From positions 1 to 64,000 of the forward strand of contig NZ_OBEJ01000001.1 in NCBI RefSeq assembly GCF_900215575.1: a stretch of DNA of 64,000 nt, in the 5' to 3' direction. The position numbers and the translations under genes are program-made. The notes beneath the pieces are model-generated. The model had not been told where the DNA came from. It saw only the letters and a program-made list of their open reading frames with translations, and made no database searches. How positions within the stretch are numbered: position 1 is the stretch's first letter; every line of letters starts with the position of its first letter. This stretch comes from Natronoarchaeum philippinense (GTDB lineage: Archaea; Halobacteriota; Halobacteria; Halobacteriales; Natronoarchaeaceae). Positions 27,383 through 35,657 of this stretch are shown piece after piece.

Positions 27383-27888
27383 CGGCCGCCCTCCCCGCGT
27401 AGTTCCTCGTCGATGTCGTGCTGGTCGAAGTGGAAGAACTCCTCGGCGTCGGGCAGATCGACGTCGATCACCTCTAGCTCACGGGGCTTGCCCTCGGTGT
27501 CGAACGCCTGCCAGTCGGTTCGGCCGTAGGGCGCGCCGATGATGACGTGAACGTCGCCGCGCGTGAACGTCCCGAGGTCCTCTTGGCTGGGCTGGAGAAC
27601 GCCGTTGGGATGCGAGTGGACCGATCCGAGCGCGTGCCTGTCGTTGGGGATCATGTTGGTCTTGACCGTCGCGCTGACGCTGTTCGATTCGGTGCCGGGA
27701 ATGACGAGCACGTCCGTGATCACCATTCCGTCCCGGTCGAGGCCCAGTGTGTCGGCCTCGGTCCCCCGAAGCATCCCCATGTACTCGTTGGGGTGGGTGT
27801 CTTCGGAGGCCTGTAGTGCGAACTCCAGCGTCTCCTCGGCGATGCCGAGGACGGCGCTCGACCGGAACAACGAATCGAACAGGCCCAT
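27376..27888 (-). CDS. JAMM/MPN+ (Mov34-type) metalloprotease
   Basis: This 170-residue protein has the JAMM zinc motif: [15 protein letters not shown] (residues about 90-104) provides the H-x-H and downstream Asp ligands, and the preceding Glu near residue 40 in [10 protein letters not shown] completes the site. JAMM enzymes cleave isopeptide bonds, in haloarchaea to remove ubiquitin-like SAMP proteins. It is not obviously the well-known Haloferax JAMM1, so its substrate is open. The last codons overlap ribL by 7 bases, an operon that links flavin cofactor synthesis with a protease-like enzyme. Confidence 0.88.
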   Translation of the reverse strand: MGLFDSLFRSSAVLGIAEETLEFALQASEDTHPNEYMGMLRGTEADTLGLDRDGMVITDVLVIPGTESNSVSATVKTNMIPNDRHALGSVHSHPNGVLQPSQEDLGTFTRGDVHVIIGAPYGRTDWQAFDTEGKPRELEVIDVDLPDAEEFFHFDQHDIDEELRGEGGRW

Positions 27889-28071
27889 ACCTACACTCGC
27901 CGCGTCCCGATGCTAAACGTTCCGGAAGCGAGGCCAAGCCGCGGCGCTGTTAGGTTGATAGGTCAGGGCGTGGTAGCGTCCGCCCGAGGTGGACGAGACC
28001 GTGGGAGTCGAGCGATCGGGTATCGTGCCGAGAGAACGACGCGGCCTTCCGCTGTTCGACGGTCCGGAGCA

Positions 28072-29193
28072 ATGAGCAAGGACACTACCACGCGGCGGCA
28101 ACTGCTCCGTGCGGGCGCCAACGGCGCCGTAGCGACGGGTATCGCCGCGCTGTCGCCGATCGACGACGTGCTCGCTGCCGGGGACGAGGCGACCACGATC
28201 ACCTACGCGTACGCCCGCGACGACCCCGCTGATCTCGCTACGCTGCGCCCACGCACCAAGACCGTCCCCGGCGACTGGCACCGGGCCGTCTCCGGGGCCT
28301 TCGACGTCCACGACCGCCTCGTCGACGCCGATATCCCGGGGCTACTCGGAAGCGCCGTCGTCCCGGGCAGCTACGACGCGCCGATGGCCTCGATCGCGGT
28401 CGACGTGTTGCCCGACGCCGAGTCGGTGCTCACCGGGAGTCTCGCGGAACTGCTCGACGGCGTCGACTTCCTTTCGGCCGCGGTCTCGAAAGTCGACCCC
28501 TCGGGCGAGCGCCGCGACGCCGACGGCGCTATCGAGTACGCGCCGTCGCTCACCGAACCCGACGCACCCGGCGGGATTCCGTGTGGTCACGACGGCGCGC
28601 TCGGCACGCTCGCGCCGGCGCTGTTCGACGCCGATGGTCGCTCCTATTTTGCCACGTCGAATCACCTCTTTGGCGCCGGTGACGATTCGGTCGAGGAGTC
28701 GCTCGTCGTGTTCGACGACGAGCAGTCCGAGCGGACGCTCGGTCGCGTCCAGCGTCGCTACCCGCGTCAGGACTTCGTCCTCGCGTGGCCGACCGGCGAT
28801 TTCAACCCGACCAACGGCGTCGCCGCGCCCGGCCCCTCGACGGTCGCCGGTCAGTTCACCCGGATCGGTCTGGCCGACCTCGCGGCCCGCGGCGAACCCT
28901 TGTGGAAGGTCGGCGCCCGGACGGGCGTGACCACCGGGCCGATCCGCGGTATCGACGGCGTCACCTGTTACGCCGGCGGCCGGTGCCGTCGAGGCCAGCT
29001 GCGCTGGGGCGGCGAAGCCACGTTCGACGACGGCGACAGCGGTTCGGTCAACTTCCGACCGGATCCCGAGCGTCCCGACGAATGCGTTCTCGTCGGCGGC
29101 CTCAACAACGCCCGGACGTGGTGGCCGGGCCAGAACTTCACGTGGGGCACCGCGGCCTACCAGATGACTGCGGTCAACGGCGTGCGATTCTGA
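28072..29193 (+). CDS. Tat-exported trypsin-like serine protease
   Basis: This 373-residue protein begins with a twin-arginine signal (TTRRQLLRAGANG) and is probably exported folded. The later half has a chymotrypsin-fold triad by pattern: His in ATSNHLFG (about 201), Asp in RQDFVLAW (about 238), and the nucleophile Ser in FDDGDSGSVNF (about 324), the family GDSG motif. It should be secreted or surface bound. The stop overlaps the start of a small membrane protein by one base (TGATG). Substrate is unknown. Longer starts upstream are rejected because they run into the spacer divergent from the JAMM gene. Confidence 0.86.
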   Translation: MSKDTTTRRQLLRAGANGAVATGIAALSPIDDVLAAGDEATTITYAYARDDPADLATLRPRTKTVPGDWHRAVSGAFDVHDRLVDADIPGLLGSAVVPGSYDAPMASIAVDVLPDAESVLTGSLAELLDGVDFLSAAVSKVDPSGERRDADGAIEYAPSLTEPDAPGGIPCGHDGALGTLAPALFDADGRSYFATSNHLFGAGDDSVEESLVVFDDEQSERTLGRVQRRYPRQDFVLAWPTGDFNPTNGVAAPGPSTVAGQFTRIGLADLAARGEPLWKVGARTGVTTGPIRGIDGVTCYAGGRCRRGQLRWGGEATFDDGDSGSVNFRPDPERPDECVLVGGLNNARTWWPGQNFTWGTAAYQMTAVNGVRF

Positions 29194-29429
29194 TGCCCGA
29201 CGATTCGGACGGTCCGACCCGGTATCTGCTGGCGTTTCTTTCGGCCAACCGACGACGGTTCGCGATCGATCTCGTGGCGATCGCAGGCTGGATCGTTCTC
29301 TTGCTCGGCGTCGTCACCCGACTCGGCTGGCCCCGCTGGGTCTACTACCCGGTGGCGTTCGCGGGCGCCGTCGCGTACACGCTCGCGGTCGGCTCGTGGC
29401 GTCTGCCGGACGAGCCCGGCAGCCGATAA
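29193..29429 (+). CDS. Small two-helix membrane protein coupled to the protease
   Basis: This 78-residue protein has two membrane spans (about residues 24-44 and 49-68) with polar ends. Its ATG shares its first base with the protease stop (TGATG), so translation is coupled. It may be an anchor, inhibitor or regulator of the secreted protease, but no family was recognised. Confidence 0.72.
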   Translation: MPDDSDGPTRYLLAFLSANRRRFAIDLVAIAGWIVLLLGVVTRLGWPRWVYYPVAFAGAVAYTLAVGSWRLPDEPGSR

Positions 29430-29500
29430 TCCGCCCTTAGGTCCGCGCGCTGACTGATAGGCGATGTATAGCTAACAGGCTCGGTGAGGGTTCTGTATGC

Positions 29501-29854
29501 ATGGTGCTCGCATCAATCGTCGTGTTCGTGGTGAGCCTCCTGATCGGCGGCCTCGGCATCTACTTCGGCGCGAAGGTCGTCGTCGACGTCGAGGACTACA
29601 CCTACGCCATCGGCACGGCGTTGATCGGCGGGCTGTTGTGGGCGATCATCGAGTTTTTCGTGCCGCTCGTGGGCGGACTGTTGGCCTTTTTCGCCTACCT
29701 GTGGATCATCAACCGCCGGTATCCCGGCGGCTGGATCGAAGCGATCCTGATCGCGTTGGTCGCTTGGCTGGCGGTCACAGTCGTGTTCGTCCTGCTTGCG
29801 ATCCTGCTTCCGGGAATCAACAGCGGGCTGAGCGCGTTCGGCGTCCCGGCGTAA
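29501..29854 (+). CDS. Small membrane protein with three or four spans
   Basis: This 117-residue protein is very hydrophobic, with spans at about residues 4-25, 36-56, 58-72 and 82-104, and a loop DVEDYTYAIG near 30. No family or catalytic site was recognised. TATAG at about 29468 sits 30 bases upstream. It lies 71 bases after the protease pair. Confidence 0.72.
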   Translation: MVLASIVVFVVSLLIGGLGIYFGAKVVVDVEDYTYAIGTALIGGLLWAIIEFFVPLVGGLLAFFAYLWIINRRYPGGWIEAILIALVAWLAVTVVFVLLAILLPGINSGLSAFGVPA

Positions 29855-29922
29855 CGCTTGGCGTCGTCACGACGCCGCAGGCGCACGGCCGTTCCCCACC
29901 GATCGCACGAGGTGTCGGCTGC

Positions 29923-31083
29923 TCACTCGCTCGGCGGCGGCCCGAGTTCTTCGTAGACCAGATCGACCGCTCGCCCGACGGCGCCGACGGAGCCGAGATA
30001 GCTCGCGCCGGTCGTCGCTTTGGCGGCGACGGCGGCCCGCCCGGTTAGCACCGCCGGGCCGATCTGTGCAACGGCGTCGTCGCCCACGCTGACCACCCAC
30101 CCCGGCGAGTCGAACCGAAACGGCTCGGGACGGGGGACGAACAGCTCTGCGGCGCGTCTGTCGTGCTCGACTAACCGGACCATACTCTCGGCGACGACGG
30201 CCGCCTCGCGGACTGCGGCCTGCGCGCTCGCCGGCACTCGCCGGCCTTCGGCGTCGACGACCCGCGCGGCGTCGCCGAGCACGAACGTCCGGTCCGCGAG
30301 TCGCAGAGTCTTTCGGACGACCGGGCGCTCGCCGTCTAACGCCGTCCTACCGGTGATTCCGCCGGTCCAGACGAACTGGTCACACTCGATTCGCTCGCCA
30401 GCAGCGAGCTCGACCGCGTCCTCGCTCGCCCCGGCGACGACCGACTCGGTCCGGATGTCGACGCCGCTCTCGCGCAGCGCATTCTCGATGGCGTCCTGAA
30501 ACTCGGCGTCGAACCCCGGTGCGACGCTCGTTTTCTGTTCGAGCAGGCATAGCTCCGGCCCGTCATCTGTGTCACCCAACTGCTCGCGCGCGAGCGCGGC
30601 CAGTTCGCCAGCGACCTGAATACCGGAGAGGCCGGCACCGCCGATCACGACCCGGTCGCCCGAGCGCTCCAGCACGTCGAGAAACTCTTCGCGGATCGTC
30701 TCGGCGTCCGCGACGGTTTTGAGCGGCGTGCCGTGTTCTTCGACGCCGGGAATGCCGTAGTCGGCCGTTTCGGCGCCGAGACACACTGCTCCGATGTCGT
30801 ATTCGAGCTGCTCGCCGTCGGCGAGCGTCACGACCCGCTCGTCGGCGTCGATCTCCGCGACCGTCCCCGTTCGAACGTCGGCCCGGTAGGTCACGTCCGC
30901 CAGCGGGATCGAGATCGCCTCGACGATCGAGGGGCGCCGGATCGCACGGTGGAGTTCGTGGAGAACGAGGTGCTCGCCGGTGTCGTCGACCAGCAACAGT
31001 TCCACGTCGGGTGGCAGCCGATCTTCGAGGCGCCGCGTGAGCGCGAGGCCGGCGTAGCCGCCGCCGAGGACGAGTACTCGCAT
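29923..31083 (-). CDS. FAD-dependent NAD(P)H oxidoreductase (NDH-2 / sulfide:quinone reductase-like)
   Basis: This 386-residue flavoprotein has two dinucleotide-binding motifs: VLVLGGGYAGLALTR (residues 3-17) for FAD and RVVIGGAGLSGIQVAGE near 150 for NAD(P)H. FVLGDAARV near 280 is the third, FAD-contacting stretch. The layout is that of single-subunit NADH:quinone oxidoreductases and related enzymes. No CxxC or paired cysteines suited to sulfide oxidation were seen, so NADH dehydrogenase is the better guess. The ATG at 31083 gives a start at the Rossmann fold; the upstream frame to 31125 is in the spacer. The C-terminal membrane-binding amphipathic region is present. Confidence 0.88.
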   Translation of the reverse strand: MRVLVLGGGYAGLALTRRLEDRLPPDVELLLVDDTGEHLVLHELHRAIRRPSIVEAISIPLADVTYRADVRTGTVAEIDADERVVTLADGEQLEYDIGAVCLGAETADYGIPGVEEHGTPLKTVADAETIREEFLDVLERSGDRVVIGGAGLSGIQVAGELAALAREQLGDTDDGPELCLLEQKTSVAPGFDAEFQDAIENALRESGVDIRTESVVAGASEDAVELAAGERIECDQFVWTGGITGRTALDGERPVVRKTLRLADRTFVLGDAARVVDAEGRRVPASAQAAVREAAVVAESMVRLVEHDRRAAELFVPRPEPFRFDSPGWVVSVGDDAVAQIGPAVLTGRAAVAAKATTGASYLGSVGAVGRAVDLVYEELGPPPSE

Positions 31084-31139
31084 ATCAGTTGTATCGTGAC
31101 TCGCGGGAAAAAGTCTAGCCGGCACACGTGAGACTGCTC

Positions 31140-31598
31140 TCAGGCTCTCACCGGCGCCCGCCGCTCGACGCGGCGCTTCAGCGCCACGCTCATCTCGTCG
31201 ACGCCGCGCCGGACGGCGTCCTCGCGGAGCAACAGCGGAACGAGGACGCCGCCGAACACGACGTGGTGCCGGAATCGCGTTGCGCCGTCGATCGGCTTGT
31301 CGTCACCGATCGGCTCTAGGTAGAACGTGTGGCGCTCGTCGAACAGATGCGGGAACCCGACCCGACCCAGCCACACCAGTCGGCGAGACTCCTCGACGGC
31401 CGTTATTTTCGGCGTGCTCGTGTACTCACGAGCGCCCGGCGGATCGATCTTGAGGTCGAGCCGGCTCCCCGCGCGGGCCTCGCCCGAGACGCGCGGCATA
31501 AACGAGTTCCACTCGACGTAGGACTCGAAGTCCGTCAGCACGTTCCAGACGACCGACGGACGGGCGTCGATCTCGATCGCCGATTCGATCGTCCGCAT
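31140..31598 (-). CDS. SRPBCC (START-like) domain protein
   Basis: This 152-residue protein has the START-like layout: an N-terminal strand and helix (AIEIDARPSVVWNVLTDF), a run of antiparallel strands with KITAVEESRRLVWLGR, and a long C-terminal helix. Such proteins bind hydrophobic ligands in a deep cavity, and haloarchaea have many. There is no conserved catalytic residue. It is 56 bases from the NDH-2-like gene on the same strand. A second, unrelated START-like gene is at 51703. Confidence 0.88.
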   Translation of the reverse strand: MRTIESAIEIDARPSVVWNVLTDFESYVEWNSFMPRVSGEARAGSRLDLKIDPPGAREYTSTPKITAVEESRRLVWLGRVGFPHLFDERHTFYLEPIGDDKPIDGATRFRHHVVFGGVLVPLLLREDAVRRGVDEMSVALKRRVERRAPVRA

Positions 31599-31664
31599 CG
31601 TCTAGGCGTGCAACGAGCGAGGAAAAGTACGCGGGGGGAAACGGGAGTTTCGGTGAAGAGACGA

Positions 31665-32648
31665 TCAGAACAGCGCTTCGTCCTCGTCGAGGATCTGTGC
31701 CGGGCCGCCGACCTCCCAGATCGCCGTGTCGACGCCGCAGTTGCCGACGACCTCCGCGACGCGCTCGGCGTGCTCGTCGGTCGTGTTGACGTAGACGCTC
31801 GCGCCGGTGTCCGTCGAGAAGTACACCGGGATGTCCTCTTCGTCGCGGAGTTTGCGGACGGCGTCGAAGATCTTCAGCGTGGCGGGCTTCCAGTACACCC
31901 AGCCTGCGGGGCCGGTCATCGTCGTCGCCGCCAGCGACAGCGAGTCGTGCTCGGCCAGCTCGAAGGTGCTCTCGAAGTCGTCGTTCCGAAGCGAGTCGCG
32001 CATCGACTGGATCTGCTCGTGCATGTGGGCCATCCGGGCCTGGAACATGTGGCTGTCGGCGGCTTCCTCGTGGGCCTGCTCGGTCTCCTTGTAGGCCGGG
32101 ACCAGTCCGACCACGATCTTCAGGTCGTCGTCCAGTCCCGTCTCGATGCGTTCCGAACGGCAGTCGTCGTCGTTCATCCCGGCGTAGAGATGCGAGTACG
32201 CGCCGGTGACGGCTCGCGCGGCCGACGACGACCCGCGTCGGGCGATCGTCGAGATTTCGGGACGCGACCAGTCGAGTTCGGCAGCTTCGGCGAGCGCCAT
32301 CGCCGCCGCGGCAAAGCCCGAGGACGAGGAGCCCAGCCCGACGTTCGTCGGGAAGCTGTTCTCGCTTTCCAGCCGGACGCCGTACACCGAGTGAGCGGCA
32401 TCCGAGACCGAGCGCACGTACTCGACGACCTGCTCGACGCGTTCGGCCGCTCGGCCCTCCAACTCTTCGCCGTCGACGACGTACACGTCCTCCTCGCGGT
32501 CGAACTCGAACTCGACGGTCGTTTTGGTGTGGCTCGGTGCCGTGCAGACGCTGATGCTGTCGTGGTAGGGAAGCCGCAACTGCTCGTCGCGCATCCCGTG
32601 GTACTTCACGAGCCCCTGGATCGGGTGGGCCTTCGCGGTGGCTTTCAT
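31665..32648 (-). CDS. mvaD: Phosphomevalonate decarboxylase (mevalonate pathway, GHMP kinase family)
   Basis: This 327-residue enzyme is a GHMP-superfamily decarboxylase of the isoprenoid (archaeal lipid) pathway. The N-terminus QGLVKYHGMRDEQLRLPYHDSISV matches the KYWGKRD...SLSV motif of mevalonate-diphosphate decarboxylases, the glycine-rich ATP loop is NVGLGSSSSG near 111, and FSTDTGASVYV near 277 carries the catalytic Asp. In haloarchaea such genes encode the variant that acts on mevalonate 5-phosphate to give isopentenyl phosphate, rather than the diphosphate. I infer the same here. The ATG at 32648 matches the family N-terminus and a TTTAA box lies about 25 bases upstream. Confidence 0.9.
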   Translation of the reverse strand: MKATAKAHPIQGLVKYHGMRDEQLRLPYHDSISVCTAPSHTKTTVEFEFDREEDVYVVDGEELEGRAAERVEQVVEYVRSVSDAAHSVYGVRLESENSFPTNVGLGSSSSGFAAAAMALAEAAELDWSRPEISTIARRGSSSAARAVTGAYSHLYAGMNDDDCRSERIETGLDDDLKIVVGLVPAYKETEQAHEEAADSHMFQARMAHMHEQIQSMRDSLRNDDFESTFELAEHDSLSLAATTMTGPAGWVYWKPATLKIFDAVRKLRDEEDIPVYFSTDTGASVYVNTTDEHAERVAEVVGNCGVDTAIWEVGGPAQILDEDEALF

Positions 32649-32762
32649 ACCACCAAGGCGTAGTGATTCGCGCTTAAATGTGCCGGATGCCGTAGTTCGC
32701 ACGCAAAAGCAGTCCGCAACCGTTAGTCGTCGAGGCGATCGACGAGCGATCTCTCGGCCGGC

Positions 32763-33056
32763 CTATCGGGGCTGGCCGGTACCGGTGCCCTCAACGGCAC
32801 CTCCCGTTCCCGGCGCGATGCCGAGCTTGTAGCCCGCGTAGGCCAGCCAGACCAGCAGGCCCAGCAGCACCAGCCCGGTGCGCAGTTCGACCGGGATCAG
32901 CGGCGTCGCAACGGTCGTTCCCTCCTCGACGACCGGTGCGGGCGGCGCGTCCGCGAAGGTGTTGATCAGCCCGAGGACGACGACCCCGAGGACGATCGGG
33001 ATGCCGCCGCCGAGCATGGCGATTCTGTCGGCCGTGGTGAGTTCGGTGTCGGTCAT
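32763..33056 (-). CDS. Small two-helix membrane protein next to DoxX
   Basis: This 97-residue protein has membrane spans at about residues 16-36 and 60-80, an N-terminal cytoplasmic stretch and a Gly-rich tail. It is the second gene of a pair with the DoxX protein (13 bases apart) and is probably part of the same complex. No family was recognised. Confidence 0.72.
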   Translation of the reverse strand: MTDTELTTADRIAMLGGGIPIVLGVVVLGLINTFADAPPAPVVEEGTTVATPLIPVELRTGLVLLGLLVWLAYAGYKLGIAPGTGGAVEGTGTGQPR

Positions 33057-33069
33057 TGTCGTGCCCTCC

Positions 33070-33603
33070 TCAGATCAGGTATCGCACCCATGCGTTGTTC
33101 TTGGCGAACTCGGTCTCGACGAGCCAGCCGTCGATGCCCAGCACGCGTCCGGCGGCGAACACGACCATCGTCACGAACAACAGCAGACCCATCAGGTCGC
33201 CGTTGACGAAGCCGTGGCCGAAGCCGGCGTTCCCGATGTAGAAGAACACCATCAGGAACGTCCCGAAGAACGCGGCCAGTCGGGTCAGGCAGCCCACCAT
33301 GAGCCCCAGCCCGATCAGCGTCTCGCCCATCGGGATCATCAGGTTCGGGAGCCACGCGGCGTTCTGGGCGAACCAGTTGGTGATCGGGTGGATGAGCGTC
33401 CCCTCGGTGGCGTACTGCATCCATCCGGTGGCGTCCATCATCAGGCCGCCGCCCATCAGTTTCGTGATCCCGGCGTGGAACATCCAGTACCCCGTGATCA
33501 CTCGGAGCATCGCTACCCAGTAGCCGCCCCAGCCGCCATCGACGTCGAGTGCGAGTCCGCGACCGAACAGATCGGCCCCGGCGCGCTCAGTGTTGGTTGC
33601 CAT
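33070..33603 (-). CDS. DoxX-family membrane protein
   Basis: This 177-residue protein has four or five membrane spans and the DoxX pattern, including YWMFHAGITKLM near 40 and MIPMGETLIGLGLMVG near 88. DoxX proteins were first seen as a subunit of an archaeal terminal quinol oxidase and in general act in membrane redox or thiol-stress systems. The ATG at 33603 was used because the upstream stretch MYVCTICTC is unlikely to be translated. It heads a two-gene operon with the small membrane protein. Confidence 0.87.
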   Translation of the reverse strand: MATNTERAGADLFGRGLALDVDGGWGGYWVAMLRVITGYWMFHAGITKLMGGGLMMDATGWMQYATEGTLIHPITNWFAQNAAWLPNLMIPMGETLIGLGLMVGCLTRLAAFFGTFLMVFFYIGNAGFGHGFVNGDLMGLLLFVTMVVFAAGRVLGIDGWLVETEFAKNNAWVRYLI

Positions 33604-33909
33604 CTGTGTCACCTCACAGGTACAGATTGTGCAGACATACACCTAAAACCGGAAACTGGTTCCCAGTTCGTGAAAATGGTCGCTACGACGGGCTAAGCGG
33701 GCGCTTTTCTCTCGGTGCAGTCTGACACCGAGCCGAGGCCATCGCTGGGCGTCCACGAGGACGAGGTGTGCGGTGTCCGCGCTCGTGTCAGTCTATTTTT
33801 ACAGTTGCCTTGTGCGTTGCCACCTTCGTATGGCTACTCCCGATCACGTTCGGGACGCGGAATGACCGGAACCGAACCGCTGAAACCACCGCGGTCGCAG
33901 TGCTGTGGT
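33604..33909. other. 306-base spacer between DoxX and nth
   Basis: No gene was accepted here. A plus-strand frame runs into nth from 33715 but its residues look like noise and the nth family start is at 33910. A run CTATTTTTAC at about 33793-33802 could be a TATA-like element, but it lies too far from the nth ATG for a leaderless transcript. The DoxX promoter lies near 33620-33650. Confidence 0.5.
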
Positions 33910-34593
33910 ATGGGAACACCGCTTGAGCCACGCACCGCGCAGGCCGAGGAAGTCGTCGACCGCTTGCTCGAAGAGTACCCAGACAGCACCATTTCGCTGC
34001 GGTACTCCAGTCGCCTCGAGTTGCTGATCGCAGTGATCCTCTCGGCCCAATGTACCGACGAGCGAGTCAATTCGGAGACCGAACACCTCTTCGAGAAGTA
34101 CGACGGTGCCGAGGACTACGCCGAGGTCGACGAGGAAGAACTCGCCGAGGACCTGAACTCGATCACCTACTACAACAGCAAGGCCGGCTACATCAAGACC
34201 TCGTGTCAGATGATCGTCGACGAGCACGACGGCGAGGTTCCCGATACGATGGACGAACTCACCGAACTGCAGGGTGTGGGCCGCAAGACTGCCAACGTCG
34301 TCCTCCAGCACGGCCACGACGTCGTCGAGGGAATCGTCGTCGACACGCACGTCCAGCGTATCTCCCAGCGACTCGGCCTGACCGAAGAGGAGCGTCCCGA
34401 AGCCATCGAACCGGAGCTCATGGAGATCGTCCCCGACCAGCACTGGCAGCAGTTCACCCACCTGCTGATCGACCACGGGCGCGCGACCTGCACGGCGCGT
34501 AACCCCGACTGTGCCGACTGCGTGCTCGCGGACATCTGTCCCTCCGAGAAAGGCGACGCCGAAGTCGATCTCGCAAGCGGCGAGGCGTGGTGA
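33910..34593 (+). CDS. nth: Endonuclease III (DNA glycosylase/AP lyase)
   Basis: This 227-residue enzyme removes oxidised pyrimidines and cuts at abasic sites. It has the helix-hairpin-helix LQGVGRKTANVVL with the catalytic Lys (near residue 120), the catalytic Asp in VVDTHVQRI, and the C-terminal [4Fe-4S] cluster spaced C-x6-C-x2-C-x5-C (CTARNPDCADCVLADIC). The length is normal. The ATG at 33910 was chosen since the extra upstream frame is not family-like. Together with the AlkA-like gene at 3114 it shows a normal base-excision repair set. Confidence 0.96.
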   Translation: MGTPLEPRTAQAEEVVDRLLEEYPDSTISLRYSSRLELLIAVILSAQCTDERVNSETEHLFEKYDGAEDYAEVDEEELAEDLNSITYYNSKAGYIKTSCQMIVDEHDGEVPDTMDELTELQGVGRKTANVVLQHGHDVVEGIVVDTHVQRISQRLGLTEEERPEAIEPELMEIVPDQHWQQFTHLLIDHGRATCTARNPDCADCVLADICPSEKGDAEVDLASGEAW

Positions 34594-34704
34594 CGCCGCG
34601 GGCTCCGCGGCAGTCGGTTGTTATCTGACGAACTAGTTCGCATGGGCGTCACCGCGCGCCCAACTTCTTTCAGTGTGGCCGCCAAACCCCATCCCGGAAG
34701 GACA

Positions 34705-34977
34705 ATGTCCGACCACAACTCGGAGGCCGACCACGTCGACGAGGACGACCCGCACGAACCGGATGTCGACCTCGATCATGCCGAAGACGAGGCCGACGGC
34801 GAACCACAGCAGGCCCGCGAGGACGACGAACTGACCGAGGAAGAACGCGAGGCCCGCCGGGCGGCAGACGAGGAGGCAGCCGAGGCAGAACGCGAGCGCG
34901 CCGACGAGCGCGAGGACGACGCTCGCCAGCAGGAGAATCCCGACAATCACCGCGACGAGCCGCCCTTCGAGAGCTAA
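34705..34977 (+). CDS. Highly charged, disordered acidic protein
   Basis: This 90-residue protein is almost entirely Asp, Glu, Arg, His and Gln, with a central helix-prone run (TEEEREARRAADEEAA) and no hydrophobic core. It was accepted because its composition is typical for small halophile proteins and because its stop lies 26 bases from the convergent next gene, but it could be non-coding. Function is unknown. Confidence 0.5.
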   Translation: MSDHNSEADHVDEDDPHEPDVDLDHAEDEADGEPQQAREDDELTEEEREARRAADEEAAEAERERADEREDDARQQENPDNHRDEPPFES

Positions 34978-35003
34978 CGTCGGCGTCGCCTCGCAATCGT
35001 TTT

Positions 35004-35498
35004 TCAGGGTAGATACCGCGCCAGCATCAGATATCGGAACGCGAACCGAATGATGCCGACGAGATACGCCAACACCCAAAACAGCAGGTAGCCGGCGACG
35101 CCGATGCGGAGACGCCACCGCCACGCGCCCATGTGTTCGTGGAGGTCGTTGATCTCGATGTCCTCGTCCGGATCGCGATAGAGGTCCGACCGGCGCTTGA
35201 CCTGAAAGATGCGAACGATCCCCGTCAGCGCCACCAGCAACAGCGAGTACGCCTGCAGCCCGAAGAACATGTGGACCGCCAGCATCGGTCCCCACTGGTC
35301 GAACGCGCGCGGGATCATCCAAACGACCATCGGCACCGTCGTGAGCGCGAGCCCTGCACCGATGAATTTCAAGTGGTGAGTCAGCACGTCCCACGTCACC
35401 GTCTCGGCTTCGATGATGATCCACGCGCCGTACAGGTACAGCGGGAAGCTGGCGGTCACCAGCACCACGACGATCGCCGCGGTGAGCATCTCGGCCAT
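35004..35498 (-). CDS. Four-helix membrane protein next to the bc-type complex genes
   Basis: This 164-residue protein has four spans (about 5-27, 40-62, 72-95 and 130-152). Spans 2 and 3 contain histidines (THHLKF and MLAVHMFFG), a spacing that could bind haem or a metal, though nothing proves it. It is divergent from the acidic membrane protein at 35658 and is one of several uncharacterised membrane proteins around the cytochrome bc genes. No family name can be given with confidence. Confidence 0.75.
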   Translation of the reverse strand: MAEMLTAAIVVVLVTASFPLYLYGAWIIIEAETVTWDVLTHHLKFIGAGLALTTVPMVVWMIPRAFDQWGPMLAVHMFFGLQAYSLLLVALTGIVRIFQVKRRSDLYRDPDEDIEINDLHEHMGAWRWRLRIGVAGYLLFWVLAYLVGIIRFAFRYLMLARYLP

Positions 35499-35657
35499 CG
35501 ACGGAGGTTAGGACGACCGGTGGTTAAAGCACGCGATACGTTCGCGTACCGTCGAGCCGGTCGCACGGGCGATGCGCTTGTCTTGACATTCACACCGGCT
35601 CAGTTAGCGGCCGGCAACCGTCACGCTAACGGGGACTGCGTGCGTACACTCGACCCA

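Noticed and set aside
31329-32663. 444-residue plus-strand frame
   Set aside because: Antisense to phosphomevalonate decarboxylase; composition is that of a mirrored halophile gene.
34633-35424. 263-residue minus-strand frame covering the acidic 90-residue protein
   Set aside because: It overlaps the membrane protein at 35004 in another frame and carries no domain; the acidic plus-strand frame is the more halophile-like, though also uncertain.
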